The notes below the pieces were generated by a model. The model worked only from the letters and a program-made list of their open reading frames with translations, ran no database searches and was not told the origin of the DNA. From a bacterium (GTDB lineage: Bacteria > Chloroflexota > Dormibacteria > Aeolococcales > Bog-877): DNA of 34,800 nt. Positions 23,054 through 31,187 of this stretch are shown here, one piece after another (position 1 is the first letter of the stretch; the number at the start of each line of letters is the position of its first letter). The stretch is taken from positions 1 through 34,800 of the forward strand of contig JAKATL010000029.1 of NCBI GenBank assembly GCA_021827985.1, read 5' to 3'. Both the position numbers and the translations under genes were made by a program.

Positions 23054-24040
23054 GTGAGGAAGGTGGGGCGGGCGGGCCGGTCGGTGACGCGTGCGGACCT
23101 GGTGATCCTCCTGGTCACGGCGGCCTGGAGCGTGAACGTGGTGGTGGTCAAGGTGGCCCTCCACGACAGCGGCCCCCTCTTCTACGCGGCGGTGCGCTTC
23201 CTGCTGGGCGGCGCCGGGCTCTGGCTGCTGGCCTGGCGGCTGGAGGGTCCGGTCCGTCTGCCCCGGGGCCGGGACCTGGCTTTGGTCCTCACGGCGGCCG
23301 CCCTGGGCACCGCCATCAACCAGGCCAGCTTCACCGGGGCGCTGGCCCTCAACAGCGCCGACTTCGTGGCCCTGGTGCAGGCGGCGACTCCCCTCATGGT
23401 GGCCGGCTGGCTGGCGGCCGTCACCAGGCAGCACTTCGGACGGAGGGTCTGGGTGGGGCTGGGGCTGGGACTGGCGGGGCTGGCGCTGGTGGTGGACACG
23501 GGGGGCGGGGCCCGGGCCAGCGCGCTGGGAATCGTGGTGGCCGTGATCATGCCCGCCAGCTGGGCCGCCTACCTGCTGGTCCTGCCCCGACTGCTGCGGC
23601 AGCACCGGCCGCTCACCCTCTCCGCCCTGGTTACCGTCCTGGGGGCGCTGATGCTCCTGCCCTTCGGCGCCGTGGAGGCGGTGGCCAGTCCGCCCCGGAT
23701 CAACCTCGGGTGGGTGGGCCTCCTGGCCTACAGCTCGCTGGTGGCCGTGGTGGCCACCACCTGGCTGTTCCTCGTCGGCCTGGAGCGGCTGGGACCGGCC
23801 CGCACCTCCGCCTACACCTACCTGCAGCCTTTCATCGCGGTGGTGGCCGCGGCCCTCCTGATCGGGGAGGCGGTCCTGCCGCTGCAGCTCCTGGGAGGTG
23901 CGATCATGCTGGTGGGGGTCGCTCTGGGGCGGCCACGTCCGCGTCGGGTGGGTGGGAGCCGGGGGGGCTCCGCTGCGCCGCAGCTGGCCCCCAGCCCGCC
24001 GGTGGCCCCTCCTCCCGAGGGGGTGCGGCCGAGAGCTTAG
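23054..24040 (+). CDS. EamA/DMT family permease
   Basis: A 328-residue protein with ten predicted membrane segments in two EamA repeats. The first repeat starts DLVILLVTAAWSVNVVVVKVAL, and the second contains IVVAVIMPASWAAYLLVLPRLL. The closing segment RTSAYTYLQPFIAVVAAALLIGEAVLP is the family's signature end. The last 40 residues are a proline- and arginine-rich cytoplasmic tail. It likely exports an amino acid or related metabolite. Divergent from the MFS gene, and its end lies next to the leader of the sarcosine-oxidase-like gene. Confidence 0.88.
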   Translation: MRKVGRAGRSVTRADLVILLVTAAWSVNVVVVKVALHDSGPLFYAAVRFLLGGAGLWLLAWRLEGPVRLPRGRDLALVLTAAALGTAINQASFTGALALNSADFVALVQAATPLMVAGWLAAVTRQHFGRRVWVGLGLGLAGLALVVDTGGGARASALGIVVAVIMPASWAAYLLVLPRLLRQHRPLTLSALVTVLGALMLLPFGAVEAVASPPRINLGWVGLLAYSSLVAVVATTWLFLVGLERLGPARTSAYTYLQPFIAVVAAALLIGEAVLPLQLLGGAIMLVGVALGRPRPRRVGGSRGGSAAPQLAPSPPVAPPPEGVRPRA

Positions 24041-24043
24041 ACT
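24038..24043 (+). promoter_or_regulatory. -10-like TAGACT overlapping the EamA stop codon
   Basis: TAGACT begins with the TAG stop of the EamA gene. GTG 24049 follows after five bases and opens a 14-codon frame that ends on the start codon of the next gene. Confidence 0.35.
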
Positions 24044-24048
24044 CGTTG

Positions 24049-24093
24049 GTGTCCACGTGCTGGGGGGCGATGATGGGGGTCGGGGCGGCATGA
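24049..24093 (+). CDS. Possible leaderless upstream ORF (14 residues)
   Basis: MSTCWGAMMGVGAA, starting at a GTG five bases after a -10-like hexamer. Its TGA overlaps the ATG of the sarcosine-oxidase-like gene (ATGA), so it could deliver ribosomes to that start. Coding status is uncertain. Confidence 0.3.
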   Translation: MSTCWGAMMGVGAA

Positions 24094-25244
24094 CGGGGGC
24101 GCGGCCCCTGGTGGGTGTGGTCGGCCTGGGGGCGATGGGCGCCGCCAGCGCCTACCATCTGGCCCGGCGGGGAGCTCGGGTGGTGGGCCTGGAGGCCTTC
24201 GGCCCCGGTCACGACCTGGGCTCCTCGCACGGCGAGTCCCGGGTGATCCACCAGGCCTACTACTCGGATCCCGCCTACGTTCCCCTGGTCCTGCGCGCCT
24301 ACGAGCTCTGGCGGGAGCTGGAGGCGGAGTGCCGCGAGTCGATCCTGCAGATAACCGGCGGGCTGATCCTGGGGGCCCCGGACTCGGGCCTGGTGAGGGG
24401 GGCGCTGGCCAGCTCCCGGAAGTACGGCCTGGAGGCCCGGCTTCTCACCGCCTCCGAGGTTCGGCGGGAGTTCCCCGCCCTGGATCCTCCCCGCGGCGTC
24501 ACCGCGCTTCTGGAACCGGGCGCGGGGGTGCTGAGGCCGGAGGCCGGGGTGCTCTGCCACCTGCGGGCGGCCGCCGGCGCCGGTGCCTCTCTCCGCTTCG
24601 GCGAGCCGGCGCTCTCCTGGGCGCCCACAGCGGAGGGGGTCTCGGTCGAGACCCCCTCGGGCCAGCTTCAATTCGACCACCTGGTGCTCACGGCCGGGGC
24701 CTGGACTGCGACGCTGCTGCGGGGCTGGCAGCTGCCGCTCACGGTGGAGCGGCAGGTCATGGTATGGCTGCGCCCGGCGGTCGCGGAGTCGTTCGCGCCG
24801 GGCCGGCTGCCGGCCTTCTACTACCAGCAAGATCCCAGCCATTCCTGGTACGGCTTCCCTACCCTGGACGGTGTGACGGTCAAGGTCGCCCGGCACCACG
24901 GAGGGGAGGTCACCGCCCCCGACTCGGTGGACCGCGAGTGCCATCAGGAGGAGCTGGCAGCCATCCGCGAGGGGATCGGGAACGTCGCCCCCTCGCTGCG
25001 GGCGGCGCCGGTGGTGCGTGCCCGGGTCGGGCTGATGACCAACACCCCGGACGGTGACTTCGCCCTGGGTCCGCACCCGGAGTGCTCCCGGGTTCAGGTG
25101 GCCTGTGGCTTCTCCGGGCACGGCTACAAGTTCTCCCCGGTGATCGGCGAGCTCATGGCCGACCTGGTCCTGGAAGGCCGGCCGCGGCACCCGATCGGGC
25201 CACTCGAGGCATCTCGCCTAGTGGAGATGCCTGGCGGAGTCTGA
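24090..25244 (+). CDS. Monomeric sarcosine oxidase / N-methyl-tryptophan oxidase-like flavoprotein
   Basis: A 384-residue protein close to the 385-390 usual for [29 protein letters not shown] is the FAD Rossmann motif; GSSHGESRVIHQAYYSDPAYV is the MSOX flavin-contact segment. The C-terminal block TNTPDGDFALGPHP followed by [17 protein letters not shown] is typical. In characterised MSOX the cysteine just before the TxTPD motif (Cys315) carries FAD covalently. Here that position is Gly314 (ARVGLMTNTPD), so covalent attachment as in MSOX is not expected. ATG 24090 is preceded by a G-rich leader and overlaps a short upstream frame. A truncated paralogue lies at 34393. Confidence 0.87.
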   Translation: MTGARPLVGVVGLGAMGAASAYHLARRGARVVGLEAFGPGHDLGSSHGESRVIHQAYYSDPAYVPLVLRAYELWRELEAECRESILQITGGLILGAPDSGLVRGALASSRKYGLEARLLTASEVRREFPALDPPRGVTALLEPGAGVLRPEAGVLCHLRAAAGAGASLRFGEPALSWAPTAEGVSVETPSGQLQFDHLVLTAGAWTATLLRGWQLPLTVERQVMVWLRPAVAESFAPGRLPAFYYQQDPSHSWYGFPTLDGVTVKVARHHGGEVTAPDSVDRECHQEELAAIREGIGNVAPSLRAAPVVRARVGLMTNTPDGDFALGPHPECSRVQVACGFSGHGYKFSPVIGELMADLVLEGRPRHPIGPLEASRLVEMPGGV

Positions 25245-25529
25245 CCCCAGGGATGGTGAGCACAGGCCGAGCACCAATGCGGCCCCCGGCCCGCTGGTGA
25301 GCGGGTGACCTGGCCCCTCCGTCGCGACCGCGGCTGGACCGCGGGCTGACTGGCGCGCGGCGCGCTCAGCCCGCGGGCGCTGAGTTCGCCGTTGGGGGGC
25401 GTGCCACCGTGCGCCCGCCAGGTGTGGCCGGGCCGCGACGGAAAGGGCGGGGATCCGGGCTGCCAGATCGCTCCCACCCTCGAGCCCGGCGAGCTCCAGC
25501 CCCTCGCCGCACGGGCGAGCCGACCTTCG
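25245..25529. other. Intergenic region between convergent genes
   Basis: It contains the GC-rich hairpin at 25339-25376. No gene, repeat or RNA recognised elsewhere in it. Confidence 0.4.
25339..25376. terminator. GC-rich hairpin between convergent genes
   Basis: A perfect 11-base-pair stem (CCGCGGGCTGA / TCAGCCCGCGG) around a 16-base GC-rich loop. It lies about 95 bases after one stop codon and 150 from the other. No U-run, so termination strength is uncertain. Confidence 0.5.
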
Positions 25530-26444
25530 TCAGCGGGTGGCGAGGACCCGGGCAGCGCCGGCCAGGTCGAAGACGGCTGAACCCACGCTCTTCATGACCG
25601 TCAGCCTTCCCTGATCGGCTGGCGCGCTGTCCCGAAGCGAGCGCACCCGGGCCGGGTCCAGCCTGCCCTCGGCCATCGGGATGAGCAGGTCACCGGCTTC
25701 GGAGAGACAGCCCTCCAGCGTGTCGGCGTAGAGCACCGCGGCCTCGACCAGGTCGGTCGTGAGCTCGCGGCGATCCGGGCGGAAAGCGCCCATGGCGTTG
25801 ATGTGACAGTGGGGGCGGAGCCCAGCCCCACTCAGGAGGGGTTCCGGACTGGAGGTGGCGAGGGTGATCACGTCGGCGCCTCGGGCGGCGGCCTGGAGGT
25901 CGTGCGCCACCCAGGCCACAACCTCCGGGTGCCGTTGGCGCACCCACCGCCGCAACTCGTCGGCCGCCGCCGTTGTCCGGTTCCAGATCGCCACGTGGGT
26001 GATGGGGCGCACGGCAAGGACTGCCTCGACCTGGAACGGAGCCTGAGCACCTGCCCCCACCATGAGGAACGAGCGGGCCGCTGGAATGGACAGACGCCGG
26101 GTGGCAGACCCCGCTATGGCGGCGGTCCGAATCGCGGTGAGCGATGGCCCGTCGAACACGCCTAGAAGCCTCCCGGAACCTTCCTCGAAGGCGACGACAG
26201 CTCCCTGGATCATGGGCAGTCCGCGGCCGGGATTGCCCTCCACCACCGAGATGACTTTCACCCCCACGCACCCCGCCACGTACCCGGGCATGATCCCCAT
26301 CGGAGTGCTCTCTGTGCCGTGAAACCGGCGACCGTCCGTACCCGCCTGGCCGCGGGCCAGCTGCTCCAGTGCCTGATCCACCACTTCTATTGCCGTGAGG
26401 GGTGGGAGGGCGCGTGCCACCTCGTCCGCGCTGTACCAGCTCAC
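25530..26444 (-). CDS. Ornithine cyclodeaminase / mu-crystallin family protein
   Basis: A 304-residue NAD(P)-dependent protein. VGVKVISVVEGNPGRGLPMIQG is the substrate-side segment; SLTAIRTAAIAGSATRRL and FLMVGAGAQAPFQVEAVLAV are the family's helix and dinucleotide-binding GxGxQ motif. HINAMGAFRPDRRELTTDLV and LYADTLEGCLSEAGDLL follow as in other members. The family includes ornithine cyclodeaminase, alanine dehydrogenase and pyrroline/piperideine-2-carboxylate reductases. The GTG start directly abuts the livF stop, so it belongs to the importer operon. With oxidases nearby, reduction of a cyclic imino acid is attractive but unproven. Confidence 0.85.
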   Translation of the reverse strand: MSWYSADEVARALPPLTAIEVVDQALEQLARGQAGTDGRRFHGTESTPMGIMPGYVAGCVGVKVISVVEGNPGRGLPMIQGAVVAFEEGSGRLLGVFDGPSLTAIRTAAIAGSATRRLSIPAARSFLMVGAGAQAPFQVEAVLAVRPITHVAIWNRTTAAADELRRWVRQRHPEVVAWVAHDLQAAARGADVITLATSSPEPLLSGAGLRPHCHINAMGAFRPDRRELTTDLVEAAVLYADTLEGCLSEAGDLLIPMAEGRLDPARVRSLRDSAPADQGRLTVMKSVGSAVFDLAGAARVLATR

Positions 26445-27170
26445 CTATTCGTCATCCCCCAATCCGTGGCCGAGGTAGGCCATGCGGACATGGTCGTCGC
26501 CCAGCAGCTGGGTGGCCGACCCCTCGAGGACGATGCGTCCCAACTCGAGCACGTAACCCCGGGCGGCCACCTGCAGCGCCCGGTGCACGTTCTGCTCCAC
26601 CAGCAGGACCGCGATGCCGCTGGCGGCAATCTCCTGGATCACCGCGAATATCTGGTCGGCGACCAGGGGGGCGAGTCCTAGCGAAGGCTCGTCCAGCATC
26701 AGTACTCGGGGCGCGGCCATCAGGCCCCGCCCCAGGGCGAGCATCTGCTGCTCGCCACCTGAGAGGGTTCCGGCCAGCGAACCCATCCTCGGCGAGAGGG
26801 CTGGGAATACCTCCAAGACGTGGGCCAACGCGCCGTCCAGTTCGCCCTGGGGCCGGCAAAAGCCCCCGAGGAGGAGGTTCTCCCTCACTGTCAAGGCGGA
26901 GAAGATCTGCCGGCCCTCCGGCACCAGGGTCAGCCGCCTCCGTGCCACCTGATGGGCTGGCAGGCCCCCGATGGGGTTTCCGTCCAGCTCCACCGTCCCC
27001 GACGCCGGGCGCACCAGTCCCGCCAGACAGTTGAGTGTCGAGCTCTTCCCGGCTCCGTTGGCGCCGAGAATGGTGACGCACTCGCCCTCATCCACATGGA
27101 GGTCCACACCTTCCACGGCCCGGATGGCGCCGTAGGTGACGACCAATCCGCGGACTTCCAAAGCGGTCAC
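26445..27170 (-). CDS. livF: Branched-chain-type amino-acid ABC transporter ATP-binding protein LivF
   Basis: A 241-residue ATPase. Walker A is GANGAGKSS (about 36-44), the Q-loop segment is LVPEGRQIFSALTVRENLLLG, the signature is LSGGEQQMLALGRGLM, Walker B is VLMLDEPSLGLAP and the H-loop is LLVEQNVHRAL. The EGRxIF segment is characteristic of LivF rather than LivG. GTG 27170 overlaps the livG stop (GTGA). It energises import together with LivG, LivH, LivM and the LivK-like lipoprotein. Confidence 0.93.
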   Translation of the reverse strand: MTALEVRGLVVTYGAIRAVEGVDLHVDEGECVTILGANGAGKSSTLNCLAGLVRPASGTVELDGNPIGGLPAHQVARRRLTLVPEGRQIFSALTVRENLLLGGFCRPQGELDGALAHVLEVFPALSPRMGSLAGTLSGGEQQMLALGRGLMAAPRVLMLDEPSLGLAPLVADQIFAVIQEIAASGIAVLLVEQNVHRALQVAARGYVLELGRIVLEGSATQLLGDDHVRMAYLGHGLGDDE

Positions 27171-27943
27171 CCGGGGGGACCACCCAGGTACGCGGCGATC
27201 ACCTCGGGATTCGTCTGGATCTCGGACGGCGCTCCTTCGGCGATCAGGCGGCCGAAATTCAGAACCACCACCCGATCGCAGACCGACATGACCACGCGCA
27301 TGTCGTGCTCCACAAGGAGCACGGTGACGCCGCGCTCCCGGATGCTGCGGACGAGGATGCCCAGGGAGCGGCTCTCCACGGTGTTCATCCCGGCAGCCGG
27401 CTCGTCCAGCAGCAGCAGGCGAGGCTGGCTGGCCAGCGCCCGCGCTATCTCCAGGCGACGCTGGTCACCGTAGGGAAGCGATCCGGGGAGGGCCTGCGGG
27501 TCCAGGTGCTGGAGCCCGACGAACTCCAGCAGGTTCTCGACCCGTGACAGGGCGGCGCCCTCCTCCCGGTGGAAGCGCGGGGTGTGAAACGCGGAGTCGA
27601 GCAGGTTCTCCCGGATCCGCCGGTGCTCTCCCACCAGGACGTTGTCAGCGACTGACAGGCTGCGGAAGAGGCGGATGTTCTGAAAGGTGCGGGACAGGCC
27701 CAGGGCCGCCACCCGGTGCGCGGGCAGGCCGCGCAGGCTGCGCCCTGCGATCCGGATCTCCCCGTGATAGTGGCGGACGATCCCGGAGATGGCGTTGAAG
27801 AGCGAGGTCTTGCCGGCACCGTTGGGTCCGATCAGGCCGACGATCTGGCCAGGCGCCACCACGAACGTGCAGCCGGCCACCGCCTGCACCCCGCCGAACT
27901 GGACCTCGACCTCCCGGACCGACAGAATCGGTTCAGGGGCCAC
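27167..27943 (-). CDS. livG: Branched-chain-type amino-acid ABC transporter ATP-binding protein LivG
   Basis: A 258-residue ATPase. Walker A is GPNGAGKTSL, followed by LSRTFQNIRLFRSLSVADNVLVG, the LivG-specific Q-loop region. The signature is the LivG variant LPYGDQRRLEIARAL. Walker B is LLLLDEPAAGMN, with the family's Pro-Ala-Ala-Gly-Met-Asn, and the H-loop is LLVEHDMRVVMS. The GTG start lies 11 bases inside livM, implying translational coupling. Confidence 0.93.
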   Translation of the reverse strand: MAPEPILSVREVEVQFGGVQAVAGCTFVVAPGQIVGLIGPNGAGKTSLFNAISGIVRHYHGEIRIAGRSLRGLPAHRVAALGLSRTFQNIRLFRSLSVADNVLVGEHRRIRENLLDSAFHTPRFHREEGAALSRVENLLEFVGLQHLDPQALPGSLPYGDQRRLEIARALASQPRLLLLDEPAAGMNTVESRSLGILVRSIRERGVTVLLVEHDMRVVMSVCDRVVVLNFGRLIAEGAPSEIQTNPEVIAAYLGGPPG

Positions 27944-28979
27944 TGTCGCCTCCCGTCTCCAGGTCGGCAGCCGCCCGGGTCGCCGGGCGCCGCAGCCGCG
28001 GCGGCTTGGGTCGATAGGGCACCAGGCCGGCCGGGCGCACCAGCACCACTAGGAGCAGGAGGGCGGCAAAGATCACTCCGGACAGGGTGCCGGTGTAGGC
28101 GGACAGCCACTCGGCGATGACCACGTACAGGACCCCTCCGAGAACGACCCCGGCGATCGACCCCATACCGCCCAGCACCACCACGGCAACCGCGAAGAAG
28201 GAGGCGTTGAAGGTGAAGCTCTCCGGCGAGACCAGCTGGTCCTTGGCGGCGAAGAGTGCTCCCGCCAGGCCGGCCCACACCGAGCCGAGCATGTAGGCGT
28301 AGAGCTTGTAGCGGATCACCCCGATCCCAGAGCTCGCTGCGGCCAGCTCATCATCCTTGATGCTGGCCCAGGCCCGGCCCAGACGGGAGCTGCGCAGGCC
28401 CATGGTCACCAGGGCCGCCACCAGCAGCAACGCCAGGGCCAGCGGGTAGAAGTCGATGGGCGCGATGAAGGGGTGCCCGAAGAGCGTCGGGTTGTGCCAC
28501 CCGTACAGCCCGTTGTAGCCGCCGGTGATGGCGGAGAGGTTCTGGGCGGCGTAGTAGACGATCCCCCCGAATCCGAGGGTCATGATCGCCAGGTAGTCAC
28601 CCCGGACCCGGAGGGTCGGGAAGCCGATGATGGCGCTGGCGACCACGGCGAGCAGGGCGCCGAGGGGCAGGGTCTCCCAGAGGGTGAAACCGTGGTACAG
28701 GGCGGCGTTGGCGAAAACGTACCCACCGATGGCGTAGAACGCCATGTACCCCAGGTCCAGGAGCCCGGCGAACCCAATCACCACGTTGAGCCCGACGCCG
28801 ATGGTCCCCCAGAGCGCCATGTCGGTCCAGATATCGGGGTAGTAGCTGCCGCCGAGGACGTAGGGGGCGAGCGCGAAGGCGACGCAGATGACCCCCACGC
28901 CGACCCGCAGGCCCCGGCCCGACCCGGTCCGGCGGCTCAGCGCCTCGAGTTCCCGCAGCGACGCGACGATCACATTCAC
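27933..28979 (-). CDS. livM: Branched-chain-type amino-acid ABC transporter permease LivM
   Basis: A 348-residue permease with about ten membrane segments. GTIGVGLNVVIGFAGLLDLGYMAFYAIGGYV is the LivM signature early in the protein. FPTLRVRGDYLAIMTLGFGGIV and GRAWASIKDDELAAASSGI mark the loop contacting the ATPases, and VVLGGMGSIAGVVLGG is the late conserved block. The last 25 residues are basic and cytoplasmic. GTG 28979 overlaps the livH stop. Confidence 0.92.
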   Translation of the reverse strand: MNVIVASLRELEALSRRTGSGRGLRVGVGVICVAFALAPYVLGGSYYPDIWTDMALWGTIGVGLNVVIGFAGLLDLGYMAFYAIGGYVFANAALYHGFTLWETLPLGALLAVVASAIIGFPTLRVRGDYLAIMTLGFGGIVYYAAQNLSAITGGYNGLYGWHNPTLFGHPFIAPIDFYPLALALLLVAALVTMGLRSSRLGRAWASIKDDELAAASSGIGVIRYKLYAYMLGSVWAGLAGALFAAKDQLVSPESFTFNASFFAVAVVVLGGMGSIAGVVLGGVLYVVIAEWLSAYTGTLSGVIFAALLLLVVLVRPAGLVPYRPKPPRLRRPATRAAADLETGGDSGP

Positions 28980-29884
28980 GCGCGGTCCGCCACCCGCTCA
29001 CCGAGGATCCCTTGGGGACGGAAGGCCAGCACTGCGATGAGGATGCCGAAGACCACGGCCTCCTGCCACTGATTGGGGAGGACCACGGTGGCGAAGCTGG
29101 AGAACACTCCCACCGTGAGCCCGCCCACCAGTGCCCCGGGGACGTTACCGATCCCGCCCAGGACGGCGGCGGTGAAGGCCACCAGACCGCCGAACTCACC
29201 CATGTTGTAGGTCACGGTGCCGTAATTGATGCCGAACAGCACCCCCGCGACCGCCGCCATGGCGCCCCCGAGCATGAAGGTGATGGTGACGATCCTAGTT
29301 GTGTTTATCCCCATCAGCGGCGCGCTGCGGGTGTTGGCGGCGATGGCCCGCATGGCCCGGCCGGTCTTGGTGTGCTGCACGTAGAAGTTGACCGCCACCA
29401 TGAGGGCGATGGCCACCACCGCGATCATCACCTCGGTGGGAGTCAGGGTCACCGGACCGAGATTCCAGGGCCTGGGGGAGAGCACCTGCGGGTAGGTGAG
29501 CGGCTGGGCCCCGGTCACCACCTGGATGATGCTGATCACCAAGAAGAACACCGCCAGGGAACTGACCAGTGGGGTGAGTGGAGGTGCGCTCCGCAGGGGC
29601 CGGTAGGCCACCCTCTCCACCAGATAGGCGCCGGCGGCGGTGGCCAGCGCCGAGCAGATCACGGCCACCACCAGTCCGAGGATGGGATTGCGGGTGGCGA
29701 AGGTGCCGAGCAGCCCGAACACCGCCACGCCGAGGTAGGCACCGAGCTCGTAGAGGGCTCCCTGAGCGAAGTTGATCAGCCGGATGATCCCGTACACCAT
29801 GGTGTAGCCGAGGGCGATGAGCCCGTACACGGACCCCACCACCAGCCCGTTCACGATCTGCTGGAGGATCTCGGACGGACTCAT
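28976..29884 (-). CDS. livH: Branched-chain-type amino-acid ABC transporter permease LivH
   Basis: A 302-residue permease. NGLVVGSVYGLIALGYTMVYGIIRLINFAQGALYELGAY is the classic LivH N-terminus. KTGRAMRAIAANTRSAPLMGIN is the EAA-like ATPase-contact loop, and FTAAVLGGIGNVPGALVGG is the late conserved segment. ATG 29884 lies 52 bases after the binding-protein gene, a gap in which I see no terminator hairpin, so co-transcription is expected. Confidence 0.93.
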   Translation of the reverse strand: MSPSEILQQIVNGLVVGSVYGLIALGYTMVYGIIRLINFAQGALYELGAYLGVAVFGLLGTFATRNPILGLVVAVICSALATAAGAYLVERVAYRPLRSAPPLTPLVSSLAVFFLVISIIQVVTGAQPLTYPQVLSPRPWNLGPVTLTPTEVMIAVVAIALMVAVNFYVQHTKTGRAMRAIAANTRSAPLMGINTTRIVTITFMLGGAMAAVAGVLFGINYGTVTYNMGEFGGLVAFTAAVLGGIGNVPGALVGGLTVGVFSSFATVVLPNQWQEAVVFGILIAVLAFRPQGILGERVADRA

Positions 29885-29936
29885 CGCCCTGCGACCTCGC
29901 TTTCCCGCCGGAGACTAGCTCTGCCCAGACCCTCCT

Positions 29937-31106
29937 CTAGGCGTTGGGGTTCCAGTACACAGTGCTGCTGCCGTCCGGCTGGACCTTGTAGATCAGGTAC
30001 TGGGGGGTGATGTTGTTCCCGACGCTGTCGAAGTTGATCACCCCGGTGATCCCCTTGTAGTCATGGGTTGCCGCCAGGCCCTTGATGATGGCGGCAGCTG
30101 AGGTCGAGCCCTCGGTCTGGACCACGTGGCCGAGAAGCTCCATGACGTCGTAGTTGTAGCCGGCGAACTCGGTGGGCTGATTGCCGTACTTCTTGACGTA
30201 GTCCGACACGAACGTCCTGGAGGTGGCCAGGTCCTGCGGCGCCGGCTCACTGGAGAGGTAGGCGCCCACGGTGGCGCTGCCGCCCGTCTGGTAGAAGAGC
30301 GGGCCGATGGTGCCGTCGTCGGAGATGAACGGCGCGGTGATCCCCAGGCTCCGGGCCTGCTTGACCAGGAGCCCGGCCGCCGGGTTGAAGCCGCCGAACT
30401 GGATGATGCCGGGATTCAGCCCTTTGATCTGGGTCAGCAGGGAGCTGAAGTCGGTCGCCGAGGCGTTCACCCCCTGGGAGGAGAGCACCCGGCCGCCCAG
30501 CTTGGTGAAGTTTTGGGCGAAGTATTGGGACACCCCCTGACCGTAGGTCTCCTCGTCGTTGATGGCCACCGCGGTCCGGACGTGCAGCACCTTGTAGGCG
30601 AACTCGGCCTCGACCTGCCCCTGGAAGTTGTCCGTGCCGCAGACTCGGAAGACGTTCTTGAATCCCTGGAGAGTCAGCTGCGGGTTGGTGGAGGCGCCGG
30701 AGACCATGGGGATGCCTGCCTGGTTCAGGATCCCCGAGGCGGGGATCGAGATGTCCGAGTTGAAGAACCCGATCACCGCGTTGACCTTGTCGGAAACGAA
30801 GAGATGGGCACAGGCAATCCCGGTCGCCGGGTCCGCCTTGGTGTCGCAGGAGATGAGCTGGATCTTGTGGCCCGCCACCCCGCCCTGTGCGTTCAGGGCT
30901 TCCACCGCCATGTTCACGGCATTGAGGTCACTCACTCCGTAGGTCGCTTCCGACCCGGTCAGGGGGTTGGCGAACCCCACCACAAATGGACTCTTGGACG
31001 TGGAGCTGGACGGTGATCCGCCGCAGGCGGCCACCACCAGGGCCAGAACTCCTGCACTGGCCACCATCGACAAGGGGCGCAGGGCCCTCCCCAACAACCC
31101 TCCCAT
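29937..31106 (-). CDS. Branched-chain-type amino-acid substrate-binding lipoprotein (LivK-like)
   Basis: A 389-residue periplasmic or cell-surface binding protein of the Peripla_BP_6 type. The signal peptide has a basic start (GRALRP), a hydrophobic core and the lipobox LVVAACGG with Cys28 as the lipidation site, followed by a Ser/Thr linker. FVVGFANPLTGSEATYG, the Cys-containing SCDTKADPATGIACAHLFV and VNAVIGFFNSD are family landmarks. ATG 31106 has GGAGG nine bases upstream; the in-frame start at 31139 would only lengthen the signal peptide. It heads the importer operon. Ligand specificity is not readable; this family also binds amides, urea and aromatic compounds. Confidence 0.92.
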   Translation of the reverse strand: MGGLLGRALRPLSMVASAGVLALVVAACGGSPSSSTSKSPFVVGFANPLTGSEATYGVSDLNAVNMAVEALNAQGGVAGHKIQLISCDTKADPATGIACAHLFVSDKVNAVIGFFNSDISIPASGILNQAGIPMVSGASTNPQLTLQGFKNVFRVCGTDNFQGQVEAEFAYKVLHVRTAVAINDEETYGQGVSQYFAQNFTKLGGRVLSSQGVNASATDFSSLLTQIKGLNPGIIQFGGFNPAAGLLVKQARSLGITAPFISDDGTIGPLFYQTGGSATVGAYLSSEPAPQDLATSRTFVSDYVKKYGNQPTEFAGYNYDVMELLGHVVQTEGSTSAAAIIKGLAATHDYKGITGVINFDSVGNNITPQYLIYKVQPDGSSTVYWNPNA

Positions 31107-31164
31107 GAACTTCGCCCTCCATGATCGCGCTGCGTCCACCAGGTGCCTGGCCTGAAGTGATCTG

Positions 31165-31178
31165 TGTTATATAGAACA
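31165..31178. promoter_or_regulatory. Candidate GntR operator
   Basis: TGTTATATAGAACA, a 14-base palindrome with one mismatched pair, in the AT-rich centre of the spacer between the importer operon and the divergent GntR gene. Its position 10 bases before the GntR start suggests autoregulation and importer control. Confidence 0.5.
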
Positions 31179-31187
31179 ATCAGTCCT

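Noticed and set aside
25321..25380. GC-rich inverted repeats considered as an attachment site or CRISPR-like repeat
   Set aside because: A single hairpin between convergent genes, with no repeated units or integrase nearby; terminator is the simpler reading.
29012..30010. 332-codon plus-strand frame opposite livH
   Set aside because: His/Gly/Asp-rich antisense translation with no motif.
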